From CAWATZ01 sp963784995 (GTDB taxonomy: Bacteria > Planctomycetota > Planctomycetia > Gemmatales > Gemmataceae), in assembly GCA_963784995.1 (NCBI GenBank), contig CAWATZ010000002.1, forward strand, positions 1,364,001 through 1,428,000: 64,000 bases of DNA. Direction: 5' to 3'. This document shows, piece after piece, positions 10,201 to 18,583 of this stretch. Each line of letters begins with the position of its first letter. Position 1 is the stretch's first letter. The notes below the pieces were generated by a model. The model saw only the letters and a list, made by a program, of their open reading frames with translations, ran no database searches and was not told the DNA's origin. Position numbers and translations under genes: made by a program.

Positions 10201-10856
10201 GCCGGGGACCGGGTCGAACTTCCCGCCGTCAGCGCGGGCAGCGGCACCGTGCTGGCTGCCGCGGCGAGCGGCGTTGGGGCCTCCGGGGAGGGTGGTTCCT
10301 CCTGCCGACCCTGGCCCAGCTCCTGGATCACGGCTGCCAGGGTCTGGCCCTCGATCAGCTGCATGGCGTAGTAGTGAACGCCGCGCTCGCTGCCGACCGC
10401 GAAGACCGGCACGACGTTGGGATGGTGCAGGCAGGCGGCCGTCTGCGCCTCGTTGCGGAACCGCTGCAAGTGGCGGGGATCAAACAGCCCCGCCAGCGGC
10501 AGCACCTTCAGCGCCACCCGCCGGTTCAGGGACATCTGCTCCGCCTCGTAGACGACGCCCATGCCGCCGCGGCCGATCTCGCGGACAATGCGGAAGTCAC
10601 CCAGCGTCCCGCCTGCGAGGTTGGCCGCCTCGCCAGCGTCGCGGCCACCGGGCAGGTCGCGGAGCGGCGCCGCCAGGCGGTGGATTTGCTCCTGGTCGGC
10701 GAGAAAGCGGGCGATGTCCTCGGCCAGGTCGGGGTGCCGTCCGAGCAGGACCTGGAGGTCCTCGGCCCGGCCCGCCTCCAGGTCGTCGAGGTAGGCGGTG
10801 ACCACCTCCTGAAAGCGCTGCTCGCGCTCCGATGCAGATGCTGGGGTGCTGTCCAT
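7249..10856 (-). CDS. Serine/threonine protein kinase with TPR repeats, frameshifted
   Basis: A transmembrane Hanks-type kinase, about 1,200 codons long. The kinase domain (about residues 88-370) has the glycine loop IGRGGMGVVYEA, the lysine in VALKVLPL, HRDVKPSNLLLD and DFGLAQ. A membrane helix follows near residue 420 (AVVFLLAAVLVGG), and then an outer region with about ten TPR repeats (for example LGHALRASGAREEAVLNF). The start at 10856 lies 3 bases after the stop of the sigma factor, so the two form an operon. Three frame changes, near 9045, 8255 and 7765, break the TPR part, although sequence on both sides stays conserved and resembles the intact paralogue at 21538-24672. Whether it is a pseudogene or carries assembly indels cannot be decided here. 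Confidence 0.8.
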
Positions 10857-10859
10857 CCC

Positions 10860-11432
10860 TCACTCCTTGTCTGTCGGTTCGAGCAGTTTGCGTAACCTCT
10901 CGACGCCACGGTGCAGCAACCCGACCACGGCCGTTTTCGTGCTGCCCATCTGGGCGGCGACTTCCGCCAGGGACAGGCCTTTCAGATGGCGCAGCTCCAC
11001 GGCCTGCTGCTGTTTCTCCGGCAGCTGCGCCAGCGCCGCGGCGAGTCGGACGGCCTGCTCCTGACGCTGGGCCGCTTCACTGGGCGACGACTGCTCGGCC
11101 ACGAGCCAGGCCTCCAGGCGCTGGGACGATTGCTCCAGCACCTGCTGCAGCGATTGCTCCCGGGCGACGTCGCGTTTCTGGGCCCGGAGCCGATCGATCT
11201 CGTCGGCCAGGTTGCGCGCGAACGCCGTGCGCAGCCAGGCCAGGACCTCGGCGTCGCTGCGCCCGCGGAACCCTTCGAGCGCCTGGTGCGCTTCCAGGAG
11301 CGTCTCCTGGACAACCCCCGACAGATCGATCTTGCCCTGCAATTGCCTGTCCAGGTGCAGCCGGCCGAGCAAACGCAGGTAATCGCGGAACTGCTCCAGA
11401 TTGGGCGTCTGGTCTTCCGGAGAGGGGCTCAT
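10860..11432 (-). CDS. ECF-type RNA polymerase sigma factor
   Basis: The 190-residue product has a sigma-70 region 2 (about residues 30-95: DLSGVVQETLLEAHQAL, then AWLRTAFARNLADEIDRLR) and a region 4 helix-turn-helix (about 130-185: LPEKQQQAVELRHLKGLSL, then GSTKTAVVGLLHRGVERLRKLL). It should direct RNA polymerase to a small regulon. GAGGA precedes the ATG. The gene is followed within 3 bases by the kinase start, and this pairing of an ECF factor with a kinase-TPR protein is typical of planctomycetes. By inference the kinase senses a signal through its outer domain and controls this factor. Confidence 0.9.
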   Translation of the reverse strand: MSPSPEDQTPNLEQFRDYLRLLGRLHLDRQLQGKIDLSGVVQETLLEAHQALEGFRGRSDAEVLAWLRTAFARNLADEIDRLRAQKRDVAREQSLQQVLEQSSQRLEAWLVAEQSSPSEAAQRQEQAVRLAAALAQLPEKQQQAVELRHLKGLSLAEVAAQMGSTKTAVVGLLHRGVERLRKLLEPTDKE

Positions 11433-11519
11433 GGGCGTCCTCTGTAAGAAAAGCGGAAAAGGAGCGCAGGCGCATGCGCCCGCCAGGGATTTTTTCCGTG
11501 CGACGGATCTCCCGCCCCT

Positions 11520-12056
11520 TCACTCCTCCGGAGCGGGCAGCGGCTGCAATCCAAAGGGAAAGACAATTTCCACGGCAGGCAAGGGACCACTTGCCGGCCT
11601 GGCGGGAGTCGCGGCTGCTTCGGCGGCGTTGCGGATCAGGTCCGCAAGGAGAAGACCGCAATAGCGGGTCGCGTCTGGACGGCCTGGGAAGGCCGTCCTA
11701 CGGAAGAAGTCGGCTGCGGCCCCGGCGTGACTGACGACCCCTCGCGGGATGCCCTCGCGCACCTTGACGCCCGCCGCGGCCAGCCGGATCAGTCCCTTGA
11801 GAAACGTCGCCGTGGTTCCTTTGCGGCCAGCGGCGTGCCACAGCGCTTCCCAGGCTTCGTGCGCCTCCCAGTAATAGCCCGCGTTGAACAGTTCCAACCC
11901 CCGCAGGTATTCGCGGCACTCCTGCCACCGCTGCGGGTCCAGCGGCGAAACCGGCTCGGGCTGTTTCCCGAACGAGTGGCCCTTCGGATCGTTGTTCGGG
12001 TGAGGGAACCGGCCCGGCACAAACGCATACGGAGGGAAAGCTGGGTCCGGGTTCAC
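11520..12056 (-). CDS. DUF309 domain protein
   Basis: The 178-residue product has the DUF309 helical core in its middle (FNAGYYWEAHEAWEALW, about residues 58-74, then TATFLKGLIRLAAAGVKV). The two His/Glu-bearing helices are diagnostic of the family, whose biochemical role is not known. I chose the GTG at 12056 because it overlaps the TGA of the upstream gene (GTGA), as expected for translational coupling. It is the last gene of a three-gene operon with an esterase and an SMP-30-like propeller. A palindromic repeat (11677-11698) is translated in frame near residue 122 and adds the residues TAFPGRPD. Confidence 0.75.
   Translation of the reverse strand: MNPDPAFPPYAFVPGRFPHPNNDPKGHSFGKQPEPVSPLDPQRWQECREYLRGLELFNAGYYWEAHEAWEALWHAAGRKGTTATFLKGLIRLAAAGVKVREGIPRGVVSHAGAAADFFRRTAFPGRPDATRYCGLLLADLIRNAAEAAATPARPASGPLPAVEIVFPFGLQPLPAPEE
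11677..11698. repeat. In-frame palindrome in the DUF309 gene
   Basis: GGACGGCCT (11677-11685) pairs with AGGCCGTCC (11690-11698) around GGGA. The same GGCCTGGGAAGGCC core appears in the histidine kinase gene at 15452-15473, so both belong to one family. It is translated without breaking the frame. Confidence 0.7.
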
Positions 12057-12943
12057 TTGACCCCCTTTGTCAGCATCTTCCGCACGTACAACTTGCCACC
12101 ACAGGCCAGAACCAGTCTGTCCCGTTCGGGACCAGCAAAGGTCACGGCAACCTGCGCCCGCCGGCTGGGCCTGGTGCAGACCCCGCACAGCCGGCCCGTT
12201 GGGTCGAAGATCTGTAAGCCCTCCCCGCTGGTGGCATAGACCAGTCCGCCCGCGTCGATCGTCATGGCGTCGGCTCCGCTGGGCTCCGAGGCCCGCATGC
12301 GCAGCGGATAATACGGCTCCCCATCCACCAGCGTGCCGTCCTTCTGAATCCGAAACGCCCACAGGGCCGAGCCTACGACGTCAGACACCACCAGCGTCCC
12401 CTGGTCCGGCCACAACACCAGACTGCGGAGGAGTCCTGCTTGCTCGAGGGTCAGTTTGCGTTTGTTCTCTCCGCTCACGAAATACACTGCTCGCTCGCCA
12501 GGAACCGTGCAGTAGATGGTCCCTGCCTTGGTCACCACCAGGCCCTGCACTTCCTTCAGACCCTCGGCCACGGGGATTTCCTTGTCCGGCGATTCGATCC
12601 GGACAATCCGTCCCTTCCTCGGCTGGCAGCCGTAGAGCCGACCCTCCTTGTCAAAGGCCAGGCCGTCCACCAACGCGGACAGGGTCGCGAACACTTCGGT
12701 CTTGCCATCCAGATCCACGCGAACAATCTGCTTGAGGGCCGGATCAGAAACGTAGACCAACCCCTTGGCATCCGTCGCCAGCCCGCCAATGGCAAAGAAA
12801 TCCTTCTTTCCTAGCGGCTTCCACCCTTCCCCCGGCGCCAGGATCCTGGTCAGCGGAATGTCCTGGCCTCTGGCCTCCCCTCCCTCACGGAAAGGGCACG
12901 CCAGGATCAGCAGCACGCAAGCCACAATGGCGCTCCGTTTCAT
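12053..12943 (-). CDS. SMP-30/gluconolactonase-like beta-propeller, exported
   Basis: The 296-residue protein starts with a signal peptide (MKRSAIVACVLLILACPF). It then forms a six-bladed propeller of the SMP-30/strictosidine-synthase type, with blades such as GLVYVSDPALKQIVRVDLDG and GRLYGCQPRKGRIVRIE. Relatives bind a divalent metal and hydrolyse lactones, but I cannot point to the complete metal site, so the substrate is open. The ATG at 12943 overlaps the stop of the upstream esterase (ATGA), and its own TGA overlaps the GTG start of the DUF309 gene, so the three genes form a tightly coupled operon. Confidence 0.8.
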   Translation of the reverse strand: MKRSAIVACVLLILACPFREGGEARGQDIPLTRILAPGEGWKPLGKKDFFAIGGLATDAKGLVYVSDPALKQIVRVDLDGKTEVFATLSALVDGLAFDKEGRLYGCQPRKGRIVRIESPDKEIPVAEGLKEVQGLVVTKAGTIYCTVPGERAVYFVSGENKRKLTLEQAGLLRSLVLWPDQGTLVVSDVVGSALWAFRIQKDGTLVDGEPYYPLRMRASEPSGADAMTIDAGGLVYATSGEGLQIFDPTGRLCGVCTRPSRRAQVAVTFAGPERDRLVLACGGKLYVRKMLTKGVK

Positions 12944-13848
12944 CGCTTCTGCTCCTTCGAGGTCGAGGCCCCGGCCACCTGATCGCTCCACAACCAGATC
13001 AGCGATTCCGGCAGGATCGCGCCGCCGTGTTTGCCGTTGTGGCCCTCGGTGCCGAACTCGAACTTGTATTCGTAGCCGACGAATTTCAGGGCCGCGGCCA
13101 TCTGCTGGTTGGCCAGCGGCCAGCTGCCGTGCAGGTTGTCCAGGTCCTTCGAGCCGTCCTGGAGAAACACCTTGATCGGCTTCCGCTCCGTCTTGCGGAT
13201 CAGGCCGGGATAGACGTCGCCGCCGCGAATGTTGGTGAAGCTGCCGACGTGGCTCAGGACCTTGCCGAACAGGTCCGGCCGTTCCCACGCCGCCGTGAAG
13301 GCACAGATGCCGCCCGAGCTGATGCCGCAAATGGCCCGGCCGGCCGCGTCCTGACGCAGGTTGCAGCGCTTGCTTACTTCCGGCAGGATCTCCTTTTCCA
13401 GGAAGCGGACGTACTGGTCCGACACCGTGTCATACTCGAAGCTGCGGTTGCTCCGACCTTTCTGGCCCGGCTCGGTCGGCGGGACCGTGCCCGGGTTGAT
13501 GAAGACAGCGATGGTCACCGGCATCTGCTTCTTGTGGATCAGGTTGTCGAAGACGATCGGCACGCGGAAGTCGCGCTTGACGTCCTGGTAGCCGCCGCCG
13601 TCCTGGAAGACCATGAGGCAGGCCGGCTTTGCGGGGTCGTACTGGGCCGGCACGTAGATCCACCAGTCGCGCACAGTGCCCGGAAAAATCTCGCTGCGCC
13701 AGGTGTGTTTCTCGACCTTCCCCCGGGGCACGCCCGCCTGCTCCATTGAATCGGGCCCGTGCTTGTATTCGTCGGCGCCGCGGCACTCCGGCAACCAGAC
13801 AGCCAGCGGCAGAGCCAGGAAAAGGAAACGCACTCCCACGCGGATCAT
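12940..13848 (-). CDS. Secreted esterase of the enterochelin-esterase (D-type) family
   Basis: The 302-residue alpha/beta hydrolase has a signal peptide (VRFLFLALPLAVWLP) and the nucleophile elbow GISSGG (G-x-S-x-G, about residue 175). Other family signs are DWWIYVPAQYDPAKPACLMV near residue 60 and the late His in EGHNGKHGG. Such enzymes cleave esters outside the cytoplasm, and in Planctomycetes they often sit beside sugar- or xenobiotic-related genes. It is the first gene of a three-gene operon with the propeller and DUF309 genes, overlapping the next by four bases. Confidence 0.85.
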   Translation of the reverse strand: MIRVGVRFLFLALPLAVWLPECRGADEYKHGPDSMEQAGVPRGKVEKHTWRSEIFPGTVRDWWIYVPAQYDPAKPACLMVFQDGGGYQDVKRDFRVPIVFDNLIHKKQMPVTIAVFINPGTVPPTEPGQKGRSNRSFEYDTVSDQYVRFLEKEILPEVSKRCNLRQDAAGRAICGISSGGICAFTAAWERPDLFGKVLSHVGSFTNIRGGDVYPGLIRKTERKPIKVFLQDGSKDLDNLHGSWPLANQQMAAALKFVGYEYKFEFGTEGHNGKHGGAILPESLIWLWSDQVAGASTSKEQKR

Positions 13849-13899
13849 GGCAGCGACCTCGACAGGATGAACGGCATTCGGTAAAGACCCAAGGCGATG

Positions 13900-14035
13900 C
13901 CCGACACCTGGGGCGTTGCCCCAGGCTATCCTGTTGCGCCCCTTCGGGGCGAAAGACAGGACACGCGCCCGACACCTGGGGCGTTGCCCCAGGCTATCTT
14001 GTTGCGCCCCTTCGGGGCGAAAGACAGGACACGCG
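13900..14035. repeat. Tandem 68-base repeat, two units
   Basis: Units 13900-13967 and 13968-14035 are nearly identical (one visible difference, CTATCC versus CTATCT). Each contains two hairpins, CTGGGGCGTTGCCCCAG and CGCCCCTTCGGGGCG. The same core appears in the long palindromes at 47545-47644 and 63936-64000. It lies directly after the convergent regulator gene's stop and upstream of the esterase operon. Confidence 0.85.
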
Positions 14036-14041
14036 CCAGGT

Positions 14042-14968
14042 TCAGCTTTGCTTCTTGATCATGGTGATTTCGTTGCCTTTGGCATTGTGCGTGACGTGGT
14101 CCATGAACGTCTGGATCAGCAGCAGACCCCGGCCGCTGACGCGCTCCAGGTTGCTCGGGTCGGTCGGGTCGGGCAGGGTCGAGGGGTCGAAGCCGGGGCC
14201 CTCGTCGCGGACGGCGAACTGGATCTGGTCGCGCGTCAGCGTCGTGTTCACGAAGACCCGGCGATCGCGGTAGGGCGACTGCTGGCGGCGCTCCTCGGCC
14301 AGCGAGTAAAAGCGCTTCTCGTCCTGCTCCTTGATCGAGGAACTCAGCTCCAGGTTGCCGTGGAAGATGGCGTTGGTCAGGGCCTCGTGCAGGGCGACGC
14401 CCAGCAGGATCAGGCCCGCCTGCTCGGACAGCTTCATCTTGACCACGCACTCTTCCAGGTAGCTGACCACCGGCGGGATCAGGGCCACGTCGTTGTCCAG
14501 GATAAACTCGACCTGGTAGCGCGTCAGGCTCTCCATGACGCGCTGCTTGCTGGAGTTGCTCTGGGCCACGCTCATGACCTGCTCGATGGTCTCGGCCAGG
14601 TCGCGTGCCAGGCTCTTCTTGGGCACGTAGCTGGCGGCCCCGCGCTGCAGGGCCAGGATGGCGATGTCCTCGCTGCCGTGCGCCGTCATCAGGATCACCG
14701 GCAGCAGCGGATACTGGTTGCGGATGGCCTGGACCAGCTCCAGGCCATCCATCTCGGGCATGAGCATGTCAGTCAGCACCAGGTCGGGCATCTGGTTCTT
14801 GATCGATTCCAGGGCCTCGACTCCGTTGCTGGCAAACTGCGCTTTCCAGCCTTCCAGCTTCTTGACGATGGCGTCGGCCAGGTGCCGATCGATGACGGAA
14901 TCGTCCACGATCAGTACGGTCCTGGTCCCTACGCCGGCCGGATCATTGCCTACAGCTAGGGAAGTCAT
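14042..14968 (-). CDS. Response regulator with fused anti-sigma-type ATPase domain
   Basis: The 308-residue cytoplasmic protein joins a receiver domain (about residues 15-130; acidic VLIVDDS, phosphorylatable Asp in VLTDMLMPEMDG, Thr in MTAHGSED, Lys in YVPKKS) to a GHKL ATPase of the RsbW/HATPase_c_2 kind. The ATPase motifs are HEALTNAIFHGN, DEGPGFDP and GRGLLLI. Proteins of this kind may act as phosphorylation-controlled serine kinases or anti-sigma factors. The ATG at 14968 is preceded by GGAG. It lies directly downstream of, and in the same direction as, the hybrid histidine kinase, which is its likely phosphate donor. Confidence 0.85.
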   Translation of the reverse strand: MTSLAVGNDPAGVGTRTVLIVDDSVIDRHLADAIVKKLEGWKAQFASNGVEALESIKNQMPDLVLTDMLMPEMDGLELVQAIRNQYPLLPVILMTAHGSEDIAILALQRGAASYVPKKSLARDLAETIEQVMSVAQSNSSKQRVMESLTRYQVEFILDNDVALIPPVVSYLEECVVKMKLSEQAGLILLGVALHEALTNAIFHGNLELSSSIKEQDEKRFYSLAEERRQQSPYRDRRVFVNTTLTRDQIQFAVRDEGPGFDPSTLPDPTDPSNLERVSGRGLLLIQTFMDHVTHNAKGNEITMIKKQS

Positions 14969-14996
14969 GAGGAGGTCTCCACAGAAGAAGTCACTT

Positions 14997-15051
14997 ACAA
15001 GCCCGAAGCGCCAGCGCCGGGACGGTCCCGTCGCTAGCGCTCCGGGCTTGT
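14997..15051. repeat. Palindrome providing the stop codon of the histidine kinase gene
   Basis: ACAAGCCCGAAGCGCC... (14997-15023) pairs imperfectly with 15024-15051. The TAG stop of the kinase gene (15034-15036 on the minus strand) lies within the right arm, so the last few residues (HTSPER) come from the repeat. It may also terminate transcription between the kinase and regulator genes. Confidence 0.65.
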
Positions 15052-17625
15052 GTGTGTTTGCCCCAGGGCGCGCAAGGTTGGCTCCAGGCAAACAAGGTTG
15101 CGTTCCAGTTCTCGCAGAGCAGCCACGCTGCCGGCCCGATCTCCCGACCGGGCCGACTGCTCCAGCTGCAGAGCACTGGCCCGGACCGCCGGGGCGCCGA
15201 GCGTGCCCGCGGCCCCTTTGATGGTATGCGCCAATCGACCCACACAGGCCAGATCCCCCCGGCCCAAAGCTTGATGCAGCTGCGACAGCCAGGGTCCCAT
15301 TTCGGTCAGGAACAGACCGGCCAGCTCGGCCAGCAACCCGCGATCGCCGCCCACCGAAGTCAGCGCCGTATCCAGGTCCAGCGTCAGTTCCGCGCCGTTG
15401 GCTGACTCGGTCGGGTGGTCTTCGCCGCAGGACGGGCTTCCCAGCCCGTCTGGCCGGCCTGGGAAGGCCGGCCTACCTGGGGCAATAGTCCCCGTCACCT
15501 GGGCCAGCACCTGGGCCAGGTGCTGCTGATCGACCGGCTTGGCCAGGTAGGCGTCCATGCCCGCCTGCAAACAGCGTTCGCGATCACCCGTCATGGCATG
15601 GGCTGTCAGGGCGACGATCGGCACGTGTCTTCGTGACCCCCTCCGCTGCTCCTGGGCGCGAATGGCCGCGGTCGCTTGCAGTCCGTCCATCTCGGGCATC
15701 TGCACGTCCATCAGGATGACGTCGAACTGCTGCTGGGCACAGGCCTCGACGGCCTCGCGACCGTTGCCGGCCAGGGTGACCGCATGGCCCTGCTTGCGCA
15801 GCAGGTTGACCATCAGCACCTGGTTGACCCGATGGTCCTCGGCCACCAGCACCTGCAAGGGTCGGGCCTGGGAGAGCGAGCCGGGAGCGTCAGCGACCGG
15901 AGAGAGCGCTCCGGTCGCTGACGCTCCCGGCTCGCCGTCCCGCGCCTGATCCAGGCTCGGAACGTGGCCCGCCTTCCGGAGCACCTGCCGCAACGCCCGG
16001 AGAAGCTCGGCCCGGACAATGGGCCGGGTGATGCGCGCCACCGCATCCTTTTTCCCGGACCCGGAGCGCGGCACGTCACGATGATCGACCGGGGAGTAAA
16101 TCAGCACCACCGGCCGTTGTTCCCGAACCCGCTGGAACTGCTCATCGGTCACCAGGCGCAAATCGATGATGGCCGGGGCCAGCGCCAGTCTCCCCTCTCC
16201 CCGCTGGGGAGAGGGGTTGGAGGTGAGGGGAGAAACGTTCAGCAACTCCGCGACGCTCGGGCAGACCTTGGCCTGCGCTCCCCACTCGGTGAGAAGCTCC
16301 GCCAGGAAAGCGCGACGGCGTGGGTGCGACTCGATTACGACGACCGGGACTCCGGCCAGGTCCGGCTGGGACCCGATTTCGGGCGCTGTGTCCTTCGGAT
16401 CGCCCAGCGGCAGCCGGGCCTCGAAATGAAAGGTGCTGCCCTGTCCCGGCGTGCTCTCCAGCCACAGCCGGCCCCCCATGAGGGACGCCAGCCGCTGGCA
16501 GATCGCCAGTCCAAGCCCGGTGCCGCCGTACTTTCGGCTGGTGGTGCCGTCCACCTGCACGAACGGATGGAAGATCGCCTGCTGCTTGTCGGCCGGCACG
16601 CCAATGCCCGTGTCGGACACGGAGAAATGCAAGGCGATCGACGGCGAACTGGAAGCCTTGCTGCTTTCGCCCAGCGCCGCATGGACGTAGACTTCCCCAT
16701 GCTCGGTGAACTTGAGGGCGTTGCCGATCAGGTTGACCAGCACCTGCCGCAGCCGGCCCCAGTCGCCGATCAGCCGGTCGGGCACGTCGTTATCGACGTG
16801 ATAGGTGAACTCGAACCCTTTTTCGTAGGCCCGCACGGCAAACGGCTTGAGCATCTCGGCCAGCCGGGCCCGCAGGTCGAACGGCTCCGGCGTCAGCTCC
16901 AGCTTGCCGGCCTCGATCTTGGAGAAATCGAGCAGGTCGTTGAGGACCGCCAGCAGACTGTGGGTCGAGGAGCGGACCATTTGCAGGTAGTCGCGCTGGA
17001 CCGGCGTCAGAGGCGTTTCCAGGGTCAGCTCGGTCAAGCCGAGGATGCCGTTGAGCGGCGTTCGCACCTCGTGGCTGACGTTGGCCAGGAACTCGCTCTT
17101 GGCCTGGTTGGCCTCCTCGGCCGCCTGGCGGGCCTTGCGCAGCTCCTCCTCGGCTTTCTTCTTTTCCGTGACGTCGCGGAAGACAATGACGCCGCCGCGA
17201 ACCTGACCCTGCTCGTCGCGGAGGGGCCGGCCGGTGACGCTGATGGTGCGGCCCTCGGGCACCCGGCTGTTGCGGATCAGCACTTCGACCTGGTTGGTCT
17301 CCTCGCCGCGAATGGCTCGTGCCAGGGCCAGCTCGCTGGCAGGGTAATGCGTCTCCGAATCGGGGTAATAGATGCCGTAATGCCGCGGCCATTCGCTGGC
17401 CGGCAAATCGACCTGGCCCAGACCGAGGATGCGCTCGGCCGCGGGATTGAGGAACACCATCCGCCCCTCGCTGTCGGCCACGATCAGGCCATCGCCCAGG
17501 CTTTCCACGATGCCCGGCAGACAGTGACTGTGGGCGCGCGGGAACTCCGACGCATGGGTCGGTCCGGAGAGGGCCGGACCGCCACCCTGCGGCAGCAGTT
17601 CCTCGTGTCCGGAAGGCTCGGTCAT
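15034..17625 (-). CDS. Hybrid sensor histidine kinase (PAS-HisKA-HATPase-REC-HPt)
   Basis: The 863-residue protein contains, in order: a PAS domain (about residues 40-160), the HisKA dimer with SHEVRTPLNG (about 196), a HATPase (NLIGNALKFTEHG, DTGIGV, GGTGLGLA; about 300-425), a degenerate receiver-like region (about 440-560), a receiver with the Asp in VILMDVQMPEMDG (about 645), and a C-terminal HPt with the His in HTIKGAAGTLGA (about 810). No membrane helix is obvious, so it is probably cytoplasmic. The start at 17625 (MTEPSG) is the first Met with a sensible domain order. Three palindromic repeats are translated in frame between domains (16192-16216, 15876-15935, 15431-15473), lengthening the linkers. 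It is probably paired with the regulator at 14042-14968. Confidence 0.9.
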   Translation of the reverse strand: MTEPSGHEELLPQGGGPALSGPTHASEFPRAHSHCLPGIVESLGDGLIVADSEGRMVFLNPAAERILGLGQVDLPASEWPRHYGIYYPDSETHYPASELALARAIRGEETNQVEVLIRNSRVPEGRTISVTGRPLRDEQGQVRGGVIVFRDVTEKKKAEEELRKARQAAEEANQAKSEFLANVSHEVRTPLNGILGLTELTLETPLTPVQRDYLQMVRSSTHSLLAVLNDLLDFSKIEAGKLELTPEPFDLRARLAEMLKPFAVRAYEKGFEFTYHVDNDVPDRLIGDWGRLRQVLVNLIGNALKFTEHGEVYVHAALGESSKASSSPSIALHFSVSDTGIGVPADKQQAIFHPFVQVDGTTSRKYGGTGLGLAICQRLASLMGGRLWLESTPGQGSTFHFEARLPLGDPKDTAPEIGSQPDLAGVPVVVIESHPRRRAFLAELLTEWGAQAKVCPSVAELLNVSPLTSNPSPQRGEGRLALAPAIIDLRLVTDEQFQRVREQRPVVLIYSPVDHRDVPRSGSGKKDAVARITRPIVRAELLRALRQVLRKAGHVPSLDQARDGEPGASATGALSPVADAPGSLSQARPLQVLVAEDHRVNQVLMVNLLRKQGHAVTLAGNGREAVEACAQQQFDVILMDVQMPEMDGLQATAAIRAQEQRRGSRRHVPIVALTAHAMTGDRERCLQAGMDAYLAKPVDQQHLAQVLAQVTGTIAPGRPAFPGRPDGLGSPSCGEDHPTESANGAELTLDLDTALTSVGGDRGLLAELAGLFLTEMGPWLSQLHQALGRGDLACVGRLAHTIKGAAGTLGAPAVRASALQLEQSARSGDRAGSVAALRELERNLVCLEPTLRALGQTHTSPER
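15431..15473. repeat. Double hairpin in frame in the histidine kinase (between REC and HPt)
   Basis: GACGGGCT/AGCCCGTC (15431-15450) is followed by GGCCGGCCTGGGAAGGCCGG at 15452-15473. The stretch is translated as a Pro/Gly-rich linker (GRPAFPGRPDGLGSPSC) between the receiver and HPt domains. Confidence 0.75.
15876..15935. repeat. Perfect 25+25 palindrome in frame in the histidine kinase
   Basis: 15876-15900 is the exact reverse complement of 15911-15935 with a 10-base loop. It is translated as EPGASATGALSPVADAPGSL, just before the receiver domain. Confidence 0.85.
16192..16216. repeat. Short palindrome in frame in the histidine kinase
   Basis: CCCCTCTCCCC (16192-16202) pairs with GGGGAGAGGGG (16206-16216). 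It is translated as part of LTSNPSPQRGEGRL, within the degenerate receiver-like region. Confidence 0.75.
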
Positions 17626-17780
17626 GGCAGTATCCCGTCCACAGTTCTCCCCTCTCCTATTATGGGGAGGAAATTCGCCAACATGCTCAAGGTAACCGCG
17701 CTCGCCGGAGGTAGCAAGAAAAACTATGAAGAGAAACAGGTAACGCTCACGGCAACTTTGACGAGAGGAGATTGGCAACC

Positions 17781-18515
17781 ATGCGTGGGACGTGGGTGAG
17801 TCTGGCGTTGCTCCTGGTTTTCGGCCTGGCCGGGGCCTGGGCGCAGTACGGCGACATCAGCGATCTGAAGATCCTCAAGCCCGAGGACAAGGTGAACGTC
17901 AAGAGCGAGCCGCCGCCCTCGGGTGCGGTGGTGCTGTTCGACGGCACGGAGAAGAGCCTGGCCAACTGGGTCAAGAAGGACGGCAAAACGCCGACCGGCT
18001 TCCAGCTGGTCGAGGGCGGGGCCATGCAGGTCAAGGGCGGCGACAGCATGACCAAGGAGAAGTTCGGCGGCAAGTTCCTGCTGCACGTCGAGTTCCGCGT
18101 GCCCTACGAGCCGAAGGGGCAGGGCCAGGGTCGCGGCAACAGCGGCGTCTATCTGCAAGGGCGCTACGAGGTGCAGGTGCTGGACAGCTATGGCCTGAAA
18201 AGCGGCAAGAACGACTGCGGGGCGATCTACAACATCGCGGCGCCCACGGTCAACGCTTGCAAGGCGCCGACGATCTGGCAGAGCTACGACATCGAGTTCA
18301 CCGCTCCCAAATGCGAGGATGGCAAGCGCAAGGAATGGGCGGTCATGAGCGTCACGCAAAACGGGGTCAAGATTCACGACAAGGTGATGGTCACCAGCGA
18401 CAACACGACCTCCGGCCTGGGCGGCGACGTCTGCAAGGCGGGGCCGATCCTGCTGCAGGATCACGGGCATCCGGTGCAGTATCGCAACATCTGGCTGGTA
18501 CAGCAGAAGAATTGA
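17781..18515 (+). CDS. DUF1080 (3-keto-disaccharide hydrolase-like) secreted protein
   Basis: The 244-residue protein has a signal peptide (VSLALLLVFGLAGAWA). Its DUF1080 concanavalin-like fold is recognised by VVLFDGTEKSLANWVKKDG near residue 53, SGVYLQGRYEVQVLDS near 120 and the late PILLQDHGHPVQYRNIW. The family includes 3-keto-glucoside hydrolases and carbohydrate-binding proteins and is greatly expanded in planctomycetes. The ATG at 17781 follows GAGAGGAG. It is transcribed away from the histidine kinase and converges with the second SBBP gene. The exact substrate is not known. Confidence 0.9.
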   Translation: MRGTWVSLALLLVFGLAGAWAQYGDISDLKILKPEDKVNVKSEPPPSGAVVLFDGTEKSLANWVKKDGKTPTGFQLVEGGAMQVKGGDSMTKEKFGGKFLLHVEFRVPYEPKGQGQGRGNSGVYLQGRYEVQVLDSYGLKSGKNDCGAIYNIAAPTVNACKAPTIWQSYDIEFTAPKCEDGKRKEWAVMSVTQNGVKIHDKVMVTSDNTTSGLGGDVCKAGPILLQDHGHPVQYRNIWLVQQKN

Positions 18516-18528
18516 ACCGGCAGTTGCA

Positions 18529-18549
18529 GGGCGAAGACACCCTTCGCCC
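18529..18549. terminator. Hairpin between two convergent genes
   Basis: GGGCGAAG (18529-18536) pairs with CTTCGCCC (18542-18549) around ACACC. It lies 14 bases after the DUF1080 stop and 35 bases before the SBBP stop on the other strand, so it could terminate either gene. It has no T-run. Confidence 0.45.
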
Positions 18550-18583
18550 CGCAACCGCTTGTTGCCGTCCTGCCCTGCCTCGC

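Noticed and set aside
7249..10856. Programmed frameshifting in the kinase-TPR gene
   Set aside because: Three changes in one gene with no common slippery sequence, and similar changes in unrelated genes, fit indel errors or decay better.
13900..14035. CRISPR array
   Set aside because: There are only two units, they are directly adjacent with no spacers, and no cas genes are present.
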